This document shows positions 21,230 to 30,444 of a stretch of DNA of 34,397 bases, in pieces (the first letter of the stretch is position 1; the number at the start of each line of letters is the position of its first letter). The stretch covers positions 1 to 34,397 of the forward strand of contig JAQWDK010000023.1 in NCBI GenBank assembly GCA_028705495.1, written 5' to 3'. Both the position numbers and the translations under genes were made by a program. This DNA is from Eubacteriales bacterium. GTDB taxonomy: Bacteria > Bacillota > Clostridia > Oscillospirales > CAG-382. The notes under the pieces are model-generated. The model was not told where the DNA came from, made no database searches, and saw only the letters and a list, made by a program, of their open reading frames with translations.

Positions 21230-24172
21230 ATGACAAAAAGTTACTCCGTCGGTATTGACATAGGCTCGACAACTGCAAAAATTGTCGTATTATGTAACAA
21301 TACTATTGTTTTTAAAAAATACGAACGCCACTTTTCACAAGTGCGAAAGAAAGCTCTTGAACTTATTTCTGAAGCTAAAGATTATTTATCTAGAATCGAT
21401 TTTACTGTTGCTATATCTGGTTCTGCAGGAATAGGTCTTGCAGAAGCATCTGGCATTCCCTTTGTCCAAGAAGTTTTCGCAACTAGAGAAGTAATAAAAA
21501 AGATTGAACCGGACGCCAGTGCTGTAATTGAACTTGGCGGTGAGGATGCAAAAATTATATTTTACGATGGGACACCTGATGAGCGTATGAACGGTTCATG
21601 TGCTGGAGGTACCGGTGCTTTCATTGACCAGATGGCGACATTGCTCGCTGTTACTCCGGACGAACTTGATGAGCTCAGCCAACACTCAGAACGTCTTTAT
21701 ACAATAGCTTCAAGATGCGGTGTTTTTGCGAAAACTGATATACAAGCACTTCTTAACCAGGGAGCTGGTAAAGCTGATATTGCAGCAAGCATATACCGTT
21801 CAGTGGTGAATCAAACAATTGCCGGACTTGCACAGGGAAGAAAAATTACAGGAAAGGTCGTTTTTCTTGGCGGCCCGCTCTATTATTGTAAGGGTCTCAG
21901 AACTTCCTTTAAAGAAGCTTTAAATCTTGATGATGAAAACGTTGTTTTCCCTGATTATGCGCTCTACTCTGTCGCTTTGGGAGCTGCTCTATACTCACAG
22001 AGCTGTGGAAAACAATATACATATTCCTCTCTTGTAAGTTCAATAACCGAAAACATTGATACAGTGGAATCAGCAGACAGGCTTGAAGGTCTATTTACCG
22101 ATAAAGATGAGTACTTTGCATTTATTCAAAGACATTCGAAAGCTACTGTCAGCTTTATAGATATTTCTACATATTCGGGTAATGCATACCTTGGTATCGA
22201 CTGCGGAAGCACAACGACAAAGCTTGTCCTTATAAACGACAATTTTGATATTATATATCAGTATTACGGTCCTAATAAGGGAAATCCTATCGAAATCATT
22301 AAAGAGCAGCTTATAAAAATCTATGATTTAGCATCTAATAGAATACATATAAAAGGAAGTACAGTAGTAGGTTACGGTGAAGAGCTCATAAAAAACGCCT
22401 TCGGTGTTGATAAAGGTATTGTTGAAACTCTTGCTCATTACAAGGCGGCAAAACATTTCCAGCCTGAAGTTGATTTTATAATCGACATAGGCGGACAAGA
22501 TATGAAATGCTTCAAAATAAAAAACGGAGCTATTGATGGCATTATGCTAAATGAAGCATGCTCATCGGGATGCGGTTCTTTTATTGAGACATTCGCACAT
22601 TCAATGGGTTATACCGCTGCTGAGTTTGCAGAAAAAGGGTTGCACTCCACCGCTCCGGTCAATCTTGGAAGTAGATGCACGGTTTTTATGAACTCATCTG
22701 TCAAACAATCGCAGAAAGATGGTGCGACGGTTGAAGACATATCTGCAGGACTTGCTATTAGTGTTGTAAAGAACGCTATTTATAAGGTTATCAGAGCGAG
22801 CAGCCCTGAGGACCTTGGTAAGCATATCGTTGTTCAGGGCGGTACTTTTAAAAGCGATACTGTTCTTCGCGCTTTTGAAAAGGAGCTTGTGCGAGAAGTC
22901 GTAAGACCGCAAATTGCAGAGCTTATGGGTGCATATGGCGCAGCACTACACGCAATGCATATCAAAGAAACAACACTTATTTCCTCCGAAGCTCTTAAAG
23001 ATTTTTCTCATACAGTTTCATCTGCACAATGCCAGCTTTGTACAAATAACTGTCGATTGACGATTAATAAATTCCCGGATGGCAGAAGCTTTATCTCAGG
23101 AAACCAATGTGAAAAAGGTCTCGGAAAGGCTAAATCAAATTCAAGTGGTATAAATTTATTTGAATTTAAACGCCAATACTTGCAAAACATCCCTTCCGTT
23201 AAAGGCAGTAGAGGTAGAATTGGCTTACCTCTTGCTCTTGGAATATATGAGTTACTTCCACTTTGGCACGGTATTTTTACCGACCTTGGATATGAAGTAG
23301 TATTATCGGGTATGTCAACTCGAAAAATTTACGAAGCGGGACAGTTCACAATTCCCTCCGATACAATCTGTTATCCAGCAAAAATTATGCACGGTCATGT
23401 TGAAATTTTGATAAAAAAAGGTGTGGATGCGATTTTTTATCCATGCCTTACGTATAATTTTGCCGAAAAAGATACGGACAACCATTATAACTGTCCGATT
23501 GTCGCTTATTACTCAGAGCTACTCAACGCAAATATGGATGACCTTCGCTATACAAAATTTCTCTATCCATTTCTTAATATAAACAACAAAAAAGTTCTTG
23601 CTAAAGGACTTTTTGACTCTTTATCAGCCATATCGCCTGATATCACATTAAAACAAATTCGTTCTGCAATAAATAACGGGTACAGTAAATATCATGAATA
23701 TATGGACGAGGTAAAAAAGCAGGGTGAGCTTGCTTTGGCTAAAGCGAGAGCTGATAACCGCAGGGTAATGATACTTGCAGGTAGACCTTATCATATTGAC
23801 CTCGAAATCGGGCATGGTATCGACAAGCTTGCCGACTCCCTCGGTTTTGCGGTGATCAGTGAGGACAGTATTTATCACCTAGCACAAAAGCAACCTGTCA
23901 ATGTTCTAAATCAGTGGACCTATCATTCAAGGCTTTACAAAGCAGCAAGATTCGCCGCTGATAATCCTGATGTCGAGCTAGTACAGCTTGTATCTTTCGG
24001 TTGCGGTGTGGATGCTATTACATCTGATGAGGTTTCCGATATACTTACCGACTCCGGGAAACTATACACACAGATAAAAATTGATGAGATAACAAATCTT
24101 GGGGCAGTCAAAATCAGGCTCCGTAGTCTTCTTGGAGTTTTAGAAGAAAGAGGTGAAGCCGCTAATGCATGA
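21230..24172 (+). CDS. Double-domain 2-hydroxyacyl-CoA dehydratase activator (HgdC/BadF-like) with DUF2229
   Basis: 980 residues in three parts. First ASKHA ATPase (about 1-265): VGIDIGSTTAKIVVL, ELGGEDAKIIFYDG, SCAGGTGAFID, SRCGVFAKTD. Second ATPase (about 318-585): LGIDCGSTTTKLVLI, DIGGQDMKCFK, ACSSGCGSFIE, SRCTVFMNSS. Each has two Cys (in CAGG/CSSG and SRC) that in HgdC bridge a [4Fe-4S] cluster across a dimer, so this protein could bind it within one chain. The C-terminus (from about 600) has a Cys motif CQLCTNNC and a DUF2229 region, including DTICYPAKIMHGH, DAIFYPC and AGRPYHIDLEIGHG. The family usually continues into a fused HgdB-like domain to about 1400 residues. Here that part is the next gene, overlapping by 8 bp. 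The true substrate of this conserved clostridial protein is unknown. Confidence 0.9.
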   Translation: MTKSYSVGIDIGSTTAKIVVLCNNTIVFKKYERHFSQVRKKALELISEAKDYLSRIDFTVAISGSAGIGLAEASGIPFVQEVFATREVIKKIEPDASAVIELGGEDAKIIFYDGTPDERMNGSCAGGTGAFIDQMATLLAVTPDELDELSQHSERLYTIASRCGVFAKTDIQALLNQGAGKADIAASIYRSVVNQTIAGLAQGRKITGKVVFLGGPLYYCKGLRTSFKEALNLDDENVVFPDYALYSVALGAALYSQSCGKQYTYSSLVSSITENIDTVESADRLEGLFTDKDEYFAFIQRHSKATVSFIDISTYSGNAYLGIDCGSTTTKLVLINDNFDIIYQYYGPNKGNPIEIIKEQLIKIYDLASNRIHIKGSTVVGYGEELIKNAFGVDKGIVETLAHYKAAKHFQPEVDFIIDIGGQDMKCFKIKNGAIDGIMLNEACSSGCGSFIETFAHSMGYTAAEFAEKGLHSTAPVNLGSRCTVFMNSSVKQSQKDGATVEDISAGLAISVVKNAIYKVIRASSPEDLGKHIVVQGGTFKSDTVLRAFEKELVREVVRPQIAELMGAYGAALHAMHIKETTLISSEALKDFSHTVSSAQCQLCTNNCRLTINKFPDGRSFISGNQCEKGLGKAKSNSSGINLFEFKRQYLQNIPSVKGSRGRIGLPLALGIYELLPLWHGIFTDLGYEVVLSGMSTRKIYEAGQFTIPSDTICYPAKIMHGHVEILIKKGVDAIFYPCLTYNFAEKDTDNHYNCPIVAYYSELLNANMDDLRYTKFLYPFLNINNKKVLAKGLFDSLSAISPDITLKQIRSAINNGYSKYHEYMDEVKKQGELALAKARADNRRVMILAGRPYHIDLEIGHGIDKLADSLGFAVISEDSIYHLAQKQPVNVLNQWTYHSRLYKAARFAADNPDVELVQLVSFGCGVDAITSDEVSDILTDSGKLYTQIKIDEITNLGAVKIRLRSLLGVLEERGEAANA

Positions 24173-25484
24173 TAAAAAAGGTTATGTGAAATTTACAAAA
24201 CAGATGAAGTCCGATTATGTCATCCTTGCTCCTGATATGCTGCCGATGCATTTTAAGCTGATCTTATGTGTTTTACAAAATGAAGGGTACAATATAGAGC
24301 TTCTTGAAAATAATGATTCATCAATCCCCGAAACAGGGCTGAGATATGTTCATAACGATACATGTTATCCTGCGATACTCGTAATCGGCCAATTCCTTGA
24401 AGCTATAAAGTCGGGTAAATATGATCCGAATAAAACAGCCTTGATTATGTTCCAAACAGGCGGAGGATGCCGTGCTTCAAATTACATATCGCTCATCCGA
24501 AAAGCGCTTGCAAAAGCAGGTTATGAAAATATTCCGGTTATATCCTTCAGCCTTATGGGACTTGAGAAACACCCGGGTTGGAAACTCTCACTCCCCCTCT
24601 TAAGAAAACTTTTATATGCTGTGTTTTACGCTGATTTAATTAAGTTATTAATGAATCAGTGTATTCCCTATGAGATAACTCCAGGCGACAGCGTTAAAAA
24701 ATCAGATGAGCTAATGAAATATCTCACAAACGGAATCGCAGATAGATCACTGATTTCCTACCGAGAGATTAAGAAAAACTTTATTTACATAATAAAAGAA
24801 TTCGCTTCAGTTCCACTGAAGCGAGAAAAGAAAATTAAAGTAGGAATTGTTGGTGAAATCTTTGTTAAATACTCTCCCCTTGCAAACAACAACCTTGAAG
24901 ACTTCCTTCTTCGAGAAGGTGCTGAAGTTGTTCTACCTGGATTTGTAGATTTTTGTATCTACAGCGTATACAACGGCATTGTTGATAATGAATTGTACGG
25001 TATTAATGGTTTTTTAAAACCGGCGCAGAAATTCGCATTTGATTTTCTTGTAAATAAACAGAAAGATGTTATCAGCTTAATCAAGGAACATTCAGATTTC
25101 GATCCTCCCACACCGTTCGATCAAGTTATATCGCTTTGCGATGGCGTTATCGGCAAAGGCGTAAAAATGGGTGAAGGTTGGCTCCTTACTGCCGAAATGC
25201 TTGAACTTAACGAACAGAATGTCAAAAATATCGTTTGTACTCAACCCTTCGGATGCCTTCCTAATCATATCTGCGGTAAGGGAATGATGAAACCTCTCAA
25301 AGAAAGCCATCCTGATATAAATATTGTAGCAATTGATTATGACGCAAGTGCATCAAAAGTCAATCAAGAGAACCGAATAAAACTTATGCTGTCCAATGCG
25401 AGACAGGCATCTGGTATTAAAGCAATAACTGAAACCGATAATGAAGAAATCAAAAATAGAGAAGAAGCTTTGTCATTCGGGTGA
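24165..25484 (+). CDS. 2-hydroxyacyl-CoA dehydratase (HgdB-like) partner protein
   Basis: 439 residues from ATG 24165; its ATG and the previous TGA overlap in ATGCATGA, so translation is coupled. An upstream in-frame GTG at 24153 is possible but poor. Motifs: YVHNDTCYPAILVIGQ (Cys), FQTGGGCRASNYISLIRKAL (Cys), KVGIVGEIFVKYSPLANNNLEDFL, and a C-terminal TQPFGCLPNHICGKGMMKPL with two more Cys that likely bind a [4Fe-4S] cluster, plus AIDYDASASKVNQENRIKLM. This is the dehydratase-like half of the large clostridial activator/dehydratase protein. The operon lacks the HgdA-like second subunit and a CoA transferase, so it is not a standard glutamate-fermentation set. Confidence 0.88.
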   Translation: MHDKKGYVKFTKQMKSDYVILAPDMLPMHFKLILCVLQNEGYNIELLENNDSSIPETGLRYVHNDTCYPAILVIGQFLEAIKSGKYDPNKTALIMFQTGGGCRASNYISLIRKALAKAGYENIPVISFSLMGLEKHPGWKLSLPLLRKLLYAVFYADLIKLLMNQCIPYEITPGDSVKKSDELMKYLTNGIADRSLISYREIKKNFIYIIKEFASVPLKREKKIKVGIVGEIFVKYSPLANNNLEDFLLREGAEVVLPGFVDFCIYSVYNGIVDNELYGINGFLKPAQKFAFDFLVNKQKDVISLIKEHSDFDPPTPFDQVISLCDGVIGKGVKMGEGWLLTAEMLELNEQNVKNIVCTQPFGCLPNHICGKGMMKPLKESHPDINIVAIDYDASASKVNQENRIKLMLSNARQASGIKAITETDNEEIKNREEALSFG

Positions 25485-25559
25485 AACTACATGAATTGAT
25501 CGCCTGTACCTTTAAGGGAATATTTACATTTTTATTACAGCCTTAAAATTTATTTTTGG

Positions 25560-25588
25560 TTGCAATAAACTCTTGCATATAGTATAAT
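25560..25588 (+). promoter_or_regulatory. Sigma-A promoter of the surface repeat protein gene
   Basis: TTGCAA (25560-25565), 17-nt spacer, perfect TATAAT (25583-25588), about 70 bp before the ATG at 25659. The leader is AT-rich without an obvious riboswitch. Confidence 0.78.
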
Positions 25589-25658
25589 CAGTTAATATTA
25601 CAAAACAAATCCTAATTTAATAAAATCTCACAAGGTTGTTTTGAAAGGAATATCACCG

Positions 25659-28634
25659 ATGAATAAAACCTTTACAAAGAAATCAATTGCAGCGATTTTC
25701 TTAACGCTGCTGATAATATTTCAAGCTCTACCATATGCAGCAATGGCAGAAACCTCAAACGGAACTGTCAATAACTTCACAGAGCTTACAGCAGCTATAG
25801 CGGAAGGAAAAACTGATATTACCATTACTTCCGACATTATCTGTAATTCGGTAATTGATTTGGCTGAAAACATCAGTATAACCATAAATGGTGACTACAA
25901 GCTTCTCAATCCCTCTTTTTCGGGTTCGGGTTCTGTCACCCTTAACGTTGCTGTATCCGTACTCGATGTAGGTGGCAGCGTTATACTGGTCGCAAACAAG
26001 GCTCTTACATCAGAAACCAATGGTTTTGCTTTGAAAGCTTCCTCTAGTGCTTCTGTAACAGTTAATGCTGCTGTTACAGGTTCTAACGGTGGTATTGGTG
26101 TTGAAGTTTCCGGCTCAGCCAATGTAACCATTAACGGTGATGTAAAAGGTGGCGACTCCTCTTCAAAGGGAGGAGCTGGTGCCGTCCTATCAAGCGGTAA
26201 ACTTACTATAAAGGGCAATATCTCAGGCGGTTCAGGTGATACAGAAGGCGGTATCGGAGCATCAATTGACAAAGGTATCTTCTCGGTAACAGGTAATGTT
26301 CTTGGTGGTGCTTCTTCTGGCGGCAACGGTGGTATAGCCCTTCTTTACAAAGGCGTAAATCCAAACGAAATCAGTGCATCGGTTACAGGAAATGTCACCG
26401 GTGGAGCTGGTAAAAATGGGGGAACTGCAATTACCTGTTCTACTTCACGCTTCGCTCTCGCTGTTTCAGGTACTGTAACTGGTGGTACAGGTTCTGAGTC
26501 AGGCGGAAACGGCATTGAGCTTTTCTATGGTAGTCAAGTCCTCACAGGTGCTAGCGTTAAAGGTGGTACAGGTTCCACAAAAAATGGTGCTGATTTTGTA
26601 GACAAGACAAGCACCGATGTTTTCGGTGAATTTTCAGAAAACACCATAATCAACCTTCCTACATACAGTGGTTCTCTTCTAAAGCTCATCAGCGGTAAAA
26701 AATCCAACGCAAGCCTTCGCAATCTTGTTTTTAATGTATATGAATTTAATATAAAAGGTAAATTTGGCTCTGACGGTACTTTTAGAGTTCAAAAATTAGC
26801 TGATAACGGAGGCATAAACTGGAACATAAGCGCAAATGAGGCTGTTGATGAATATTATAAATTTACGCTCACTGACGCTACTGTTTCAGCAATCTATAAA
26901 AATTCCGCTCTTGTTGGAAAATCAGTAATAATTCTCGTTTCAGTAAATAGCATTGTTTCGCAAGCTTGGTCGGGCACTTTGACTGCTGACGGTGTAACAC
27001 TAAACACACTCACTAATGATTCCGTCTATGCTGTAGTTATACCAAAAGAAATCGTTACATGCAAAATCACAACGAGTGCTGGCCCAAATGGCAAAATAAC
27101 TCCCCTCGGTGAAACAATGGTTGAAGCAGGTTCTTCTTTCTCCTTCACTATTGCACCTGATACGGGATATCAAATCGATAAGCTTATAGTAAACAATATC
27201 GAACAGACTATAACAAACTCGAATAAATATTCCATCCCAGATATTAATACCAACATTACAATCAGCGTATCCTTTAAGAAGTCGTCAGATGTTAAAGTTA
27301 CCGTCAATGTATCTGCTGGAACCGGAGGTACTATAAGTCCGACCGGAGAACAGCAGGTTGCATCTGGTAGTTCACTTACTTTTACTATTAAACCGAGTGC
27401 AGGCTATATTGTAGATAAATTTACTATTAACAATACCGATGTTGCCATAACAAACAATACTTTTACTCTTGCCAATATTACTGCTGCAACTACTGTTCGT
27501 GTCACTTTCAAGCGAACAGACGAGCAGTTTACCATCACAGTGAAGTCCGGTGAAGGTGGTTCTGTAACACCAAGCGGAGATCAGAAGGTTACATATGGCG
27601 GAAGCATTACTTTAAAGATCGAACCTGATATGGGTTACATAATTAACAAACTATATGTTAATAACGTTCTTGTTCAAGCTAACAACAACGAGCTAACCCT
27701 CACAAATGTAACTTCAAACACTACTGTTGATGTAACATTCGTTCTCGAAGATTCGGGAGAAGGAATGATTAAACCAGAGGATGTTGACTGGGCAACAAGC
27801 CCCATAAGAATTAGCTTGACCGATTTCACGCGTGTTTCCGCGGAAGTGATTGATACACTTGTTGACTCCTACGCTTCAAAGGATGTTGTTTTCCATTCGG
27901 CTAAATACGAAATCGGTTTCTCAGCAAGAACCCTTTCGAAAATAGCAGATAGTTATATAGACTTCGGTCTTATAATTGATAACTCTGTTAATACCGGAAA
28001 ACTCGCCGAGATAGGTTCTGGCAAATTTGTCAAAGTCTTCTCCTTTGCGAACTCCGTCACCTATTTTCCTGCTGAAGCTACAGTGAAAATATACCTTGGT
28101 AACCAGTATATCGGCAGAGATGTTACTGTTTATAAATATGAATCCTCATCTGGTCAGTTCGTACAACAGTTTATAATATCCGTTGATGTCGGTGGTTATG
28201 CCTCTATTAAAACAAGCACACCTTCTGAATTTGCGTTAGTAACAGAGATAGTTGAAGCAAGCTTTACAATAGAAGCGACATCCGGAGAAGGCGGTTCGAT
28301 AACCCCTTCCGGCAACAACAGTTACACAAATGGCATGTCAGCAACATTCACCTTCTCACCGGATTATGGGTATGAGATAGATTCTTTGAAAATCGACAAT
28401 GAGACAGTTGAGTTGAACGGCAATTCCTATACCTTTGAAAGTATCAATGCTAATCATACCATAGCTGTATCTTTCAAAAAGGTAGAAAACACATCAATAA
28501 CTGAGCCTGCGCAGCCTAAAAACACAGCAATGGTCGTTCTTATTGTTTTTCTTGTAATTGTACTTCTCTGCGCTGTTGCATTCGTTGTACTTTATAAGAT
28601 GGGTATAATCAAGCTTAAAAATCTGAAATTTTAA
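25659..28634 (+). CDS. Large secreted, membrane-anchored repeat protein (beta-helix-like region and InlB-B-like repeats)
   Basis: 991 residues from ATG 25659, preferred over TTG 25641 because AAAGGA (25642-25647) lies before it. A signal peptide (KKSIAAIFLTLLIIFQALPYAAMA) is followed by a Gly/Ser/Thr-rich region (about 90-320) with short repeats such as VTGNVTGGAGKNGG, ISGGSGDTEGG, VLGGASSGGNGG and VTGGTGSESGGNG, typical of right-handed beta-helix surface proteins. Four repeats of about 75 residues follow, three adjacent (from 27060, 27289 and 27526) and one apart (from 28253), with G-x-[GI]-x-P-x-G and G-Y-x-I-[DN]-x-L/F cores of the divergent InlB B-repeat family. A final hydrophobic segment (MVVLIVFLVIVLLCAVAFVVLY) and a basic tail anchor it in the membrane. 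No LPxTG is present. An adhesin or envelope protein is likely; the ligand is unknown. Confidence 0.85.
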   Translation: MNKTFTKKSIAAIFLTLLIIFQALPYAAMAETSNGTVNNFTELTAAIAEGKTDITITSDIICNSVIDLAENISITINGDYKLLNPSFSGSGSVTLNVAVSVLDVGGSVILVANKALTSETNGFALKASSSASVTVNAAVTGSNGGIGVEVSGSANVTINGDVKGGDSSSKGGAGAVLSSGKLTIKGNISGGSGDTEGGIGASIDKGIFSVTGNVLGGASSGGNGGIALLYKGVNPNEISASVTGNVTGGAGKNGGTAITCSTSRFALAVSGTVTGGTGSESGGNGIELFYGSQVLTGASVKGGTGSTKNGADFVDKTSTDVFGEFSENTIINLPTYSGSLLKLISGKKSNASLRNLVFNVYEFNIKGKFGSDGTFRVQKLADNGGINWNISANEAVDEYYKFTLTDATVSAIYKNSALVGKSVIILVSVNSIVSQAWSGTLTADGVTLNTLTNDSVYAVVIPKEIVTCKITTSAGPNGKITPLGETMVEAGSSFSFTIAPDTGYQIDKLIVNNIEQTITNSNKYSIPDINTNITISVSFKKSSDVKVTVNVSAGTGGTISPTGEQQVASGSSLTFTIKPSAGYIVDKFTINNTDVAITNNTFTLANITAATTVRVTFKRTDEQFTITVKSGEGGSVTPSGDQKVTYGGSITLKIEPDMGYIINKLYVNNVLVQANNNELTLTNVTSNTTVDVTFVLEDSGEGMIKPEDVDWATSPIRISLTDFTRVSAEVIDTLVDSYASKDVVFHSAKYEIGFSARTLSKIADSYIDFGLIIDNSVNTGKLAEIGSGKFVKVFSFANSVTYFPAEATVKIYLGNQYIGRDVTVYKYESSSGQFVQQFIISVDVGGYASIKTSTPSEFALVTEIVEASFTIEATSGEGGSITPSGNNSYTNGMSATFTFSPDYGYEIDSLKIDNETVELNGNSYTFESINANHTIAVSFKKVENTSITEPAQPKNTAMVVLIVFLVIVLLCAVAFVVLYKMGIIKLKNLKF

Positions 28635-28717
28635 AGCTTAAGACATTCCGTTTATGAAAGACAAGATTGAAAGAATAGTTTGTTTAGTTAGATAACAAGA
28701 AAGATGTGGTCATAACA

Positions 28718-29176
28718 ATGGTTAATAAATTTTCGCTACTTCTCCTAATTCTTATTTTATGTTTTTCACTTGTTTCGTGCGACTTCGGTGGTAATCAAAA
28801 TGAGAGTTCTATTGCCCCAGCGGAGTCTTCAGATGTATCAAGTGAAGTTTCGACCGATACAAGACCTGCATTAGAATGGCCATCTGACAATGCTTTTGTT
28901 GCGAACTTAATCCCTTTTACAGGTGGTAAGATCGTTGATGTCACTCCAAAAGCTACATCAGTTGTTATCACGATTGTTGAGGTTGAGGAAAGCGCTTTTG
29001 GACTTTATATTAATACTCTAAAACAGCTCTCCTACACTGATGTTATTTTTGAAAACGAAACAACATATTCCGCTTTCAAAACAGACAGCCCTTCATCTAA
29101 AAGCGAAGGTGTTACAATCAGCTACAATAGGAGCACATCAACTATGACGATTGATTCGTCTGTTGAGACAAACTAA
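28718..29176 (+). CDS. Small hypothetical lipoprotein
   Basis: 152 residues from ATG 28718 (an in-frame GTG at 28706 adds four residues). A lipoprotein signal MVNKFSLLLLILILCFSLVSC gives a lipidated Cys at 21. A low-complexity Ser/Glu linker (about 26-52) is followed by a globular part of about 95 residues (PSDNAFVANLIPFTGGKIVDVTPKATSVVITIVEVEESAFGLYINTLKQLSYTDV), resembling small clostridial lipoproteins that have a DUF6591-like or YceG-unrelated fold; I cannot name the family. It stands 83 bp after the surface protein and ends just before a bidirectional terminator, so it may share that transcript. A role on the outer face of the membrane is all that can be said. Confidence 0.75.
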   Translation: MVNKFSLLLLILILCFSLVSCDFGGNQNESSIAPAESSDVSSEVSTDTRPALEWPSDNAFVANLIPFTGGKIVDVTPKATSVVITIVEVEESAFGLYINTLKQLSYTDVIFENETTYSAFKTDSPSSKSEGVTISYNRSTSTMTIDSSVETN

Positions 29177-29184
29177 CTTCATAA

Positions 29185-29225
29185 AAAAACAGGAATGAGG
29201 GTTTTTAATCCTCATTCCTGTTTTT
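29185..29225. terminator. Bidirectional terminator between converging units
   Basis: AAAAACAGGAATGAGG (29185-29200) pairs perfectly with CCTCATTCCTGTTTTT (29210-29225), 16 bp with a 9-nt loop. A's and T's flank both sides. The stop codon of the minus-strand acyltransferase (29226-29224) lies inside the right arm. Confidence 0.92.
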
Positions 29226-30444
29226 ATTTAAGTGGATACGCTAAATCATTACCAAATCTGTCAAGCATCGAGATTGGATAGAAGAGCAAACCGTTATGAG
29301 CCCTTCTACCGCTTTTTATAAAATCTACAAAGTTTCGTTTTAGAGTTGTGCTCTTACCAGCAGTATCAAGGTTGAACTCCTTAGTCTTAAAAACAAAAGT
29401 ATAAAACCCGCTTTCGTCCGATGGTACAGGACACAAATAGACTTTTCTATTGAAGCTATTTATACCGCTGTCGTATGGCAAAATCTCAGATAACTGTGGA
29501 CTATAAAGCCAAGAATAGCAGCTGAAACAAGAAAAGACGAGGTCAGGAAAAATGTTGTTATAAAATTCAAGAGCTTCACCGAACGACTTCCCTATCTGCT
29601 CAGCGTTATATCCTTCCCCCGAAGGGATATGCATTGACAAAGCCATGCCGCCGTCAATCTCTTTATACCATTCGTCCTGTGACAATGTAACCATTTCTTT
29701 CAATATTTTACCGCCCGGATGAATTGGATTGGCTGTTATAGTGTTATCGGATTCGCTAAACGACGTTCTGAATTCGGCAGTTGCACCATCACGGCAAAAT
29801 TGACCGTATTCGTCAATATCCGACTCCCCTCTGAAAACAAAAAGTAATGCTCCGTCTGATTTACGTCTGAGTCCTAAGTAGTTTTCGCTAATTGCCGTCG
29901 GTTCATATTTGATTCGGCCTATTTGGTACATCATCCCCATAGCAGAAGTCATATGCCAATGAAAGATATTTCTCATCTCCCATCTATCACCTCTGTCATG
30001 GGTGGCATATGAAAACACCCCTTTTAACTGAGAAACATATTCTTCGGAGATACCGTTGTTTCTTGCGTTTGCAATTCCCTTTTCGAGCGTCTTTAACATA
30101 AGTATAAGCGGAAAAATGTACTTGTCGTCACCGAGCGCTGGCGGTGCAGGTGTTTCATAGAGCTGTGTTTGCCAAGGTTTCATCTTTTCACACATAACGT
30201 AAAAGAGAAGTTTAATTGAGTAATCAAGAGCCTTATCAGAAGAGAGCTTATCTAAAACCCTGTAAATATCTACTTTGGCTTCGGCTTTAACAAAACCTTC
30301 ACTTATAAGCTTTTCAAGGGACTCTGATGAAAGGAATACCTTGTCTTTCCTATTTTCGTACAGAGTTTCAAAATCCTCGGAAAAGCTGCCGAAGTAATCC
30401 GGCAGCTTTAACCCGATAGAATTATTTATATCCTCTATTTTCAA
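29224..30444 (-). CDS. GNAT-like acyltransferase (DUF5596; NAT_N plus GNAT_C domains)
   Basis: 406 residues, cytosolic. The C-terminal half carries the recognisable block ALSMHIPSGEG, then FPDLVFSCFSCYSWLYSPQLSEILP, matching the H-I-P-x-G and C-x-S-W-L-x-x-P-x-L pattern of the acyltransferase-domain family with a GNAT-like C-terminal domain; the N-terminal half (about 1-150) matches its partner N-acyltransferase N-terminal domain, including DYSIKLLFYVMCEKM and RWEMRNIFHWHMTSAMGM. The acyl acceptor is unknown. It directly follows lemA with no gap on the minus strand (30445 to 30444), so the two are translationally coupled, and a DUF2207 protein precedes them. Its stop codon lies in a bidirectional terminator. 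Confidence 0.8.
   Translation of the reverse strand: MKIEDINNSIGLKLPDYFGSFSEDFETLYENRKDKVFLSSESLEKLISEGFVKAEAKVDIYRVLDKLSSDKALDYSIKLLFYVMCEKMKPWQTQLYETPAPPALGDDKYIFPLILMLKTLEKGIANARNNGISEEYVSQLKGVFSYATHDRGDRWEMRNIFHWHMTSAMGMMYQIGRIKYEPTAISENYLGLRRKSDGALLFVFRGESDIDEYGQFCRDGATAEFRTSFSESDNTITANPIHPGGKILKEMVTLSQDEWYKEIDGGMALSMHIPSGEGYNAEQIGKSFGEALEFYNNIFPDLVFSCFSCYSWLYSPQLSEILPYDSGINSFNRKVYLCPVPSDESGFYTFVFKTKEFNLDTAGKSTTLKRNFVDFIKSGRRAHNGLLFYPISMLDRFGNDLAYPLK

Noticed and set aside
25511..25547. TTTAAGG/CCTTAAA as a terminator after the dehydratase gene
   Set aside because: Seven AT-rich pairs with a 23-nt loop are too weak to call, despite T-rich DNA after it.
25895..26326. 143-codon Pro-rich open frame on the minus strand
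   Set aside because: It is antisense to the Gly/Ser-rich surface protein; the Pro-rich sequence is the expected complement of Gly codons.
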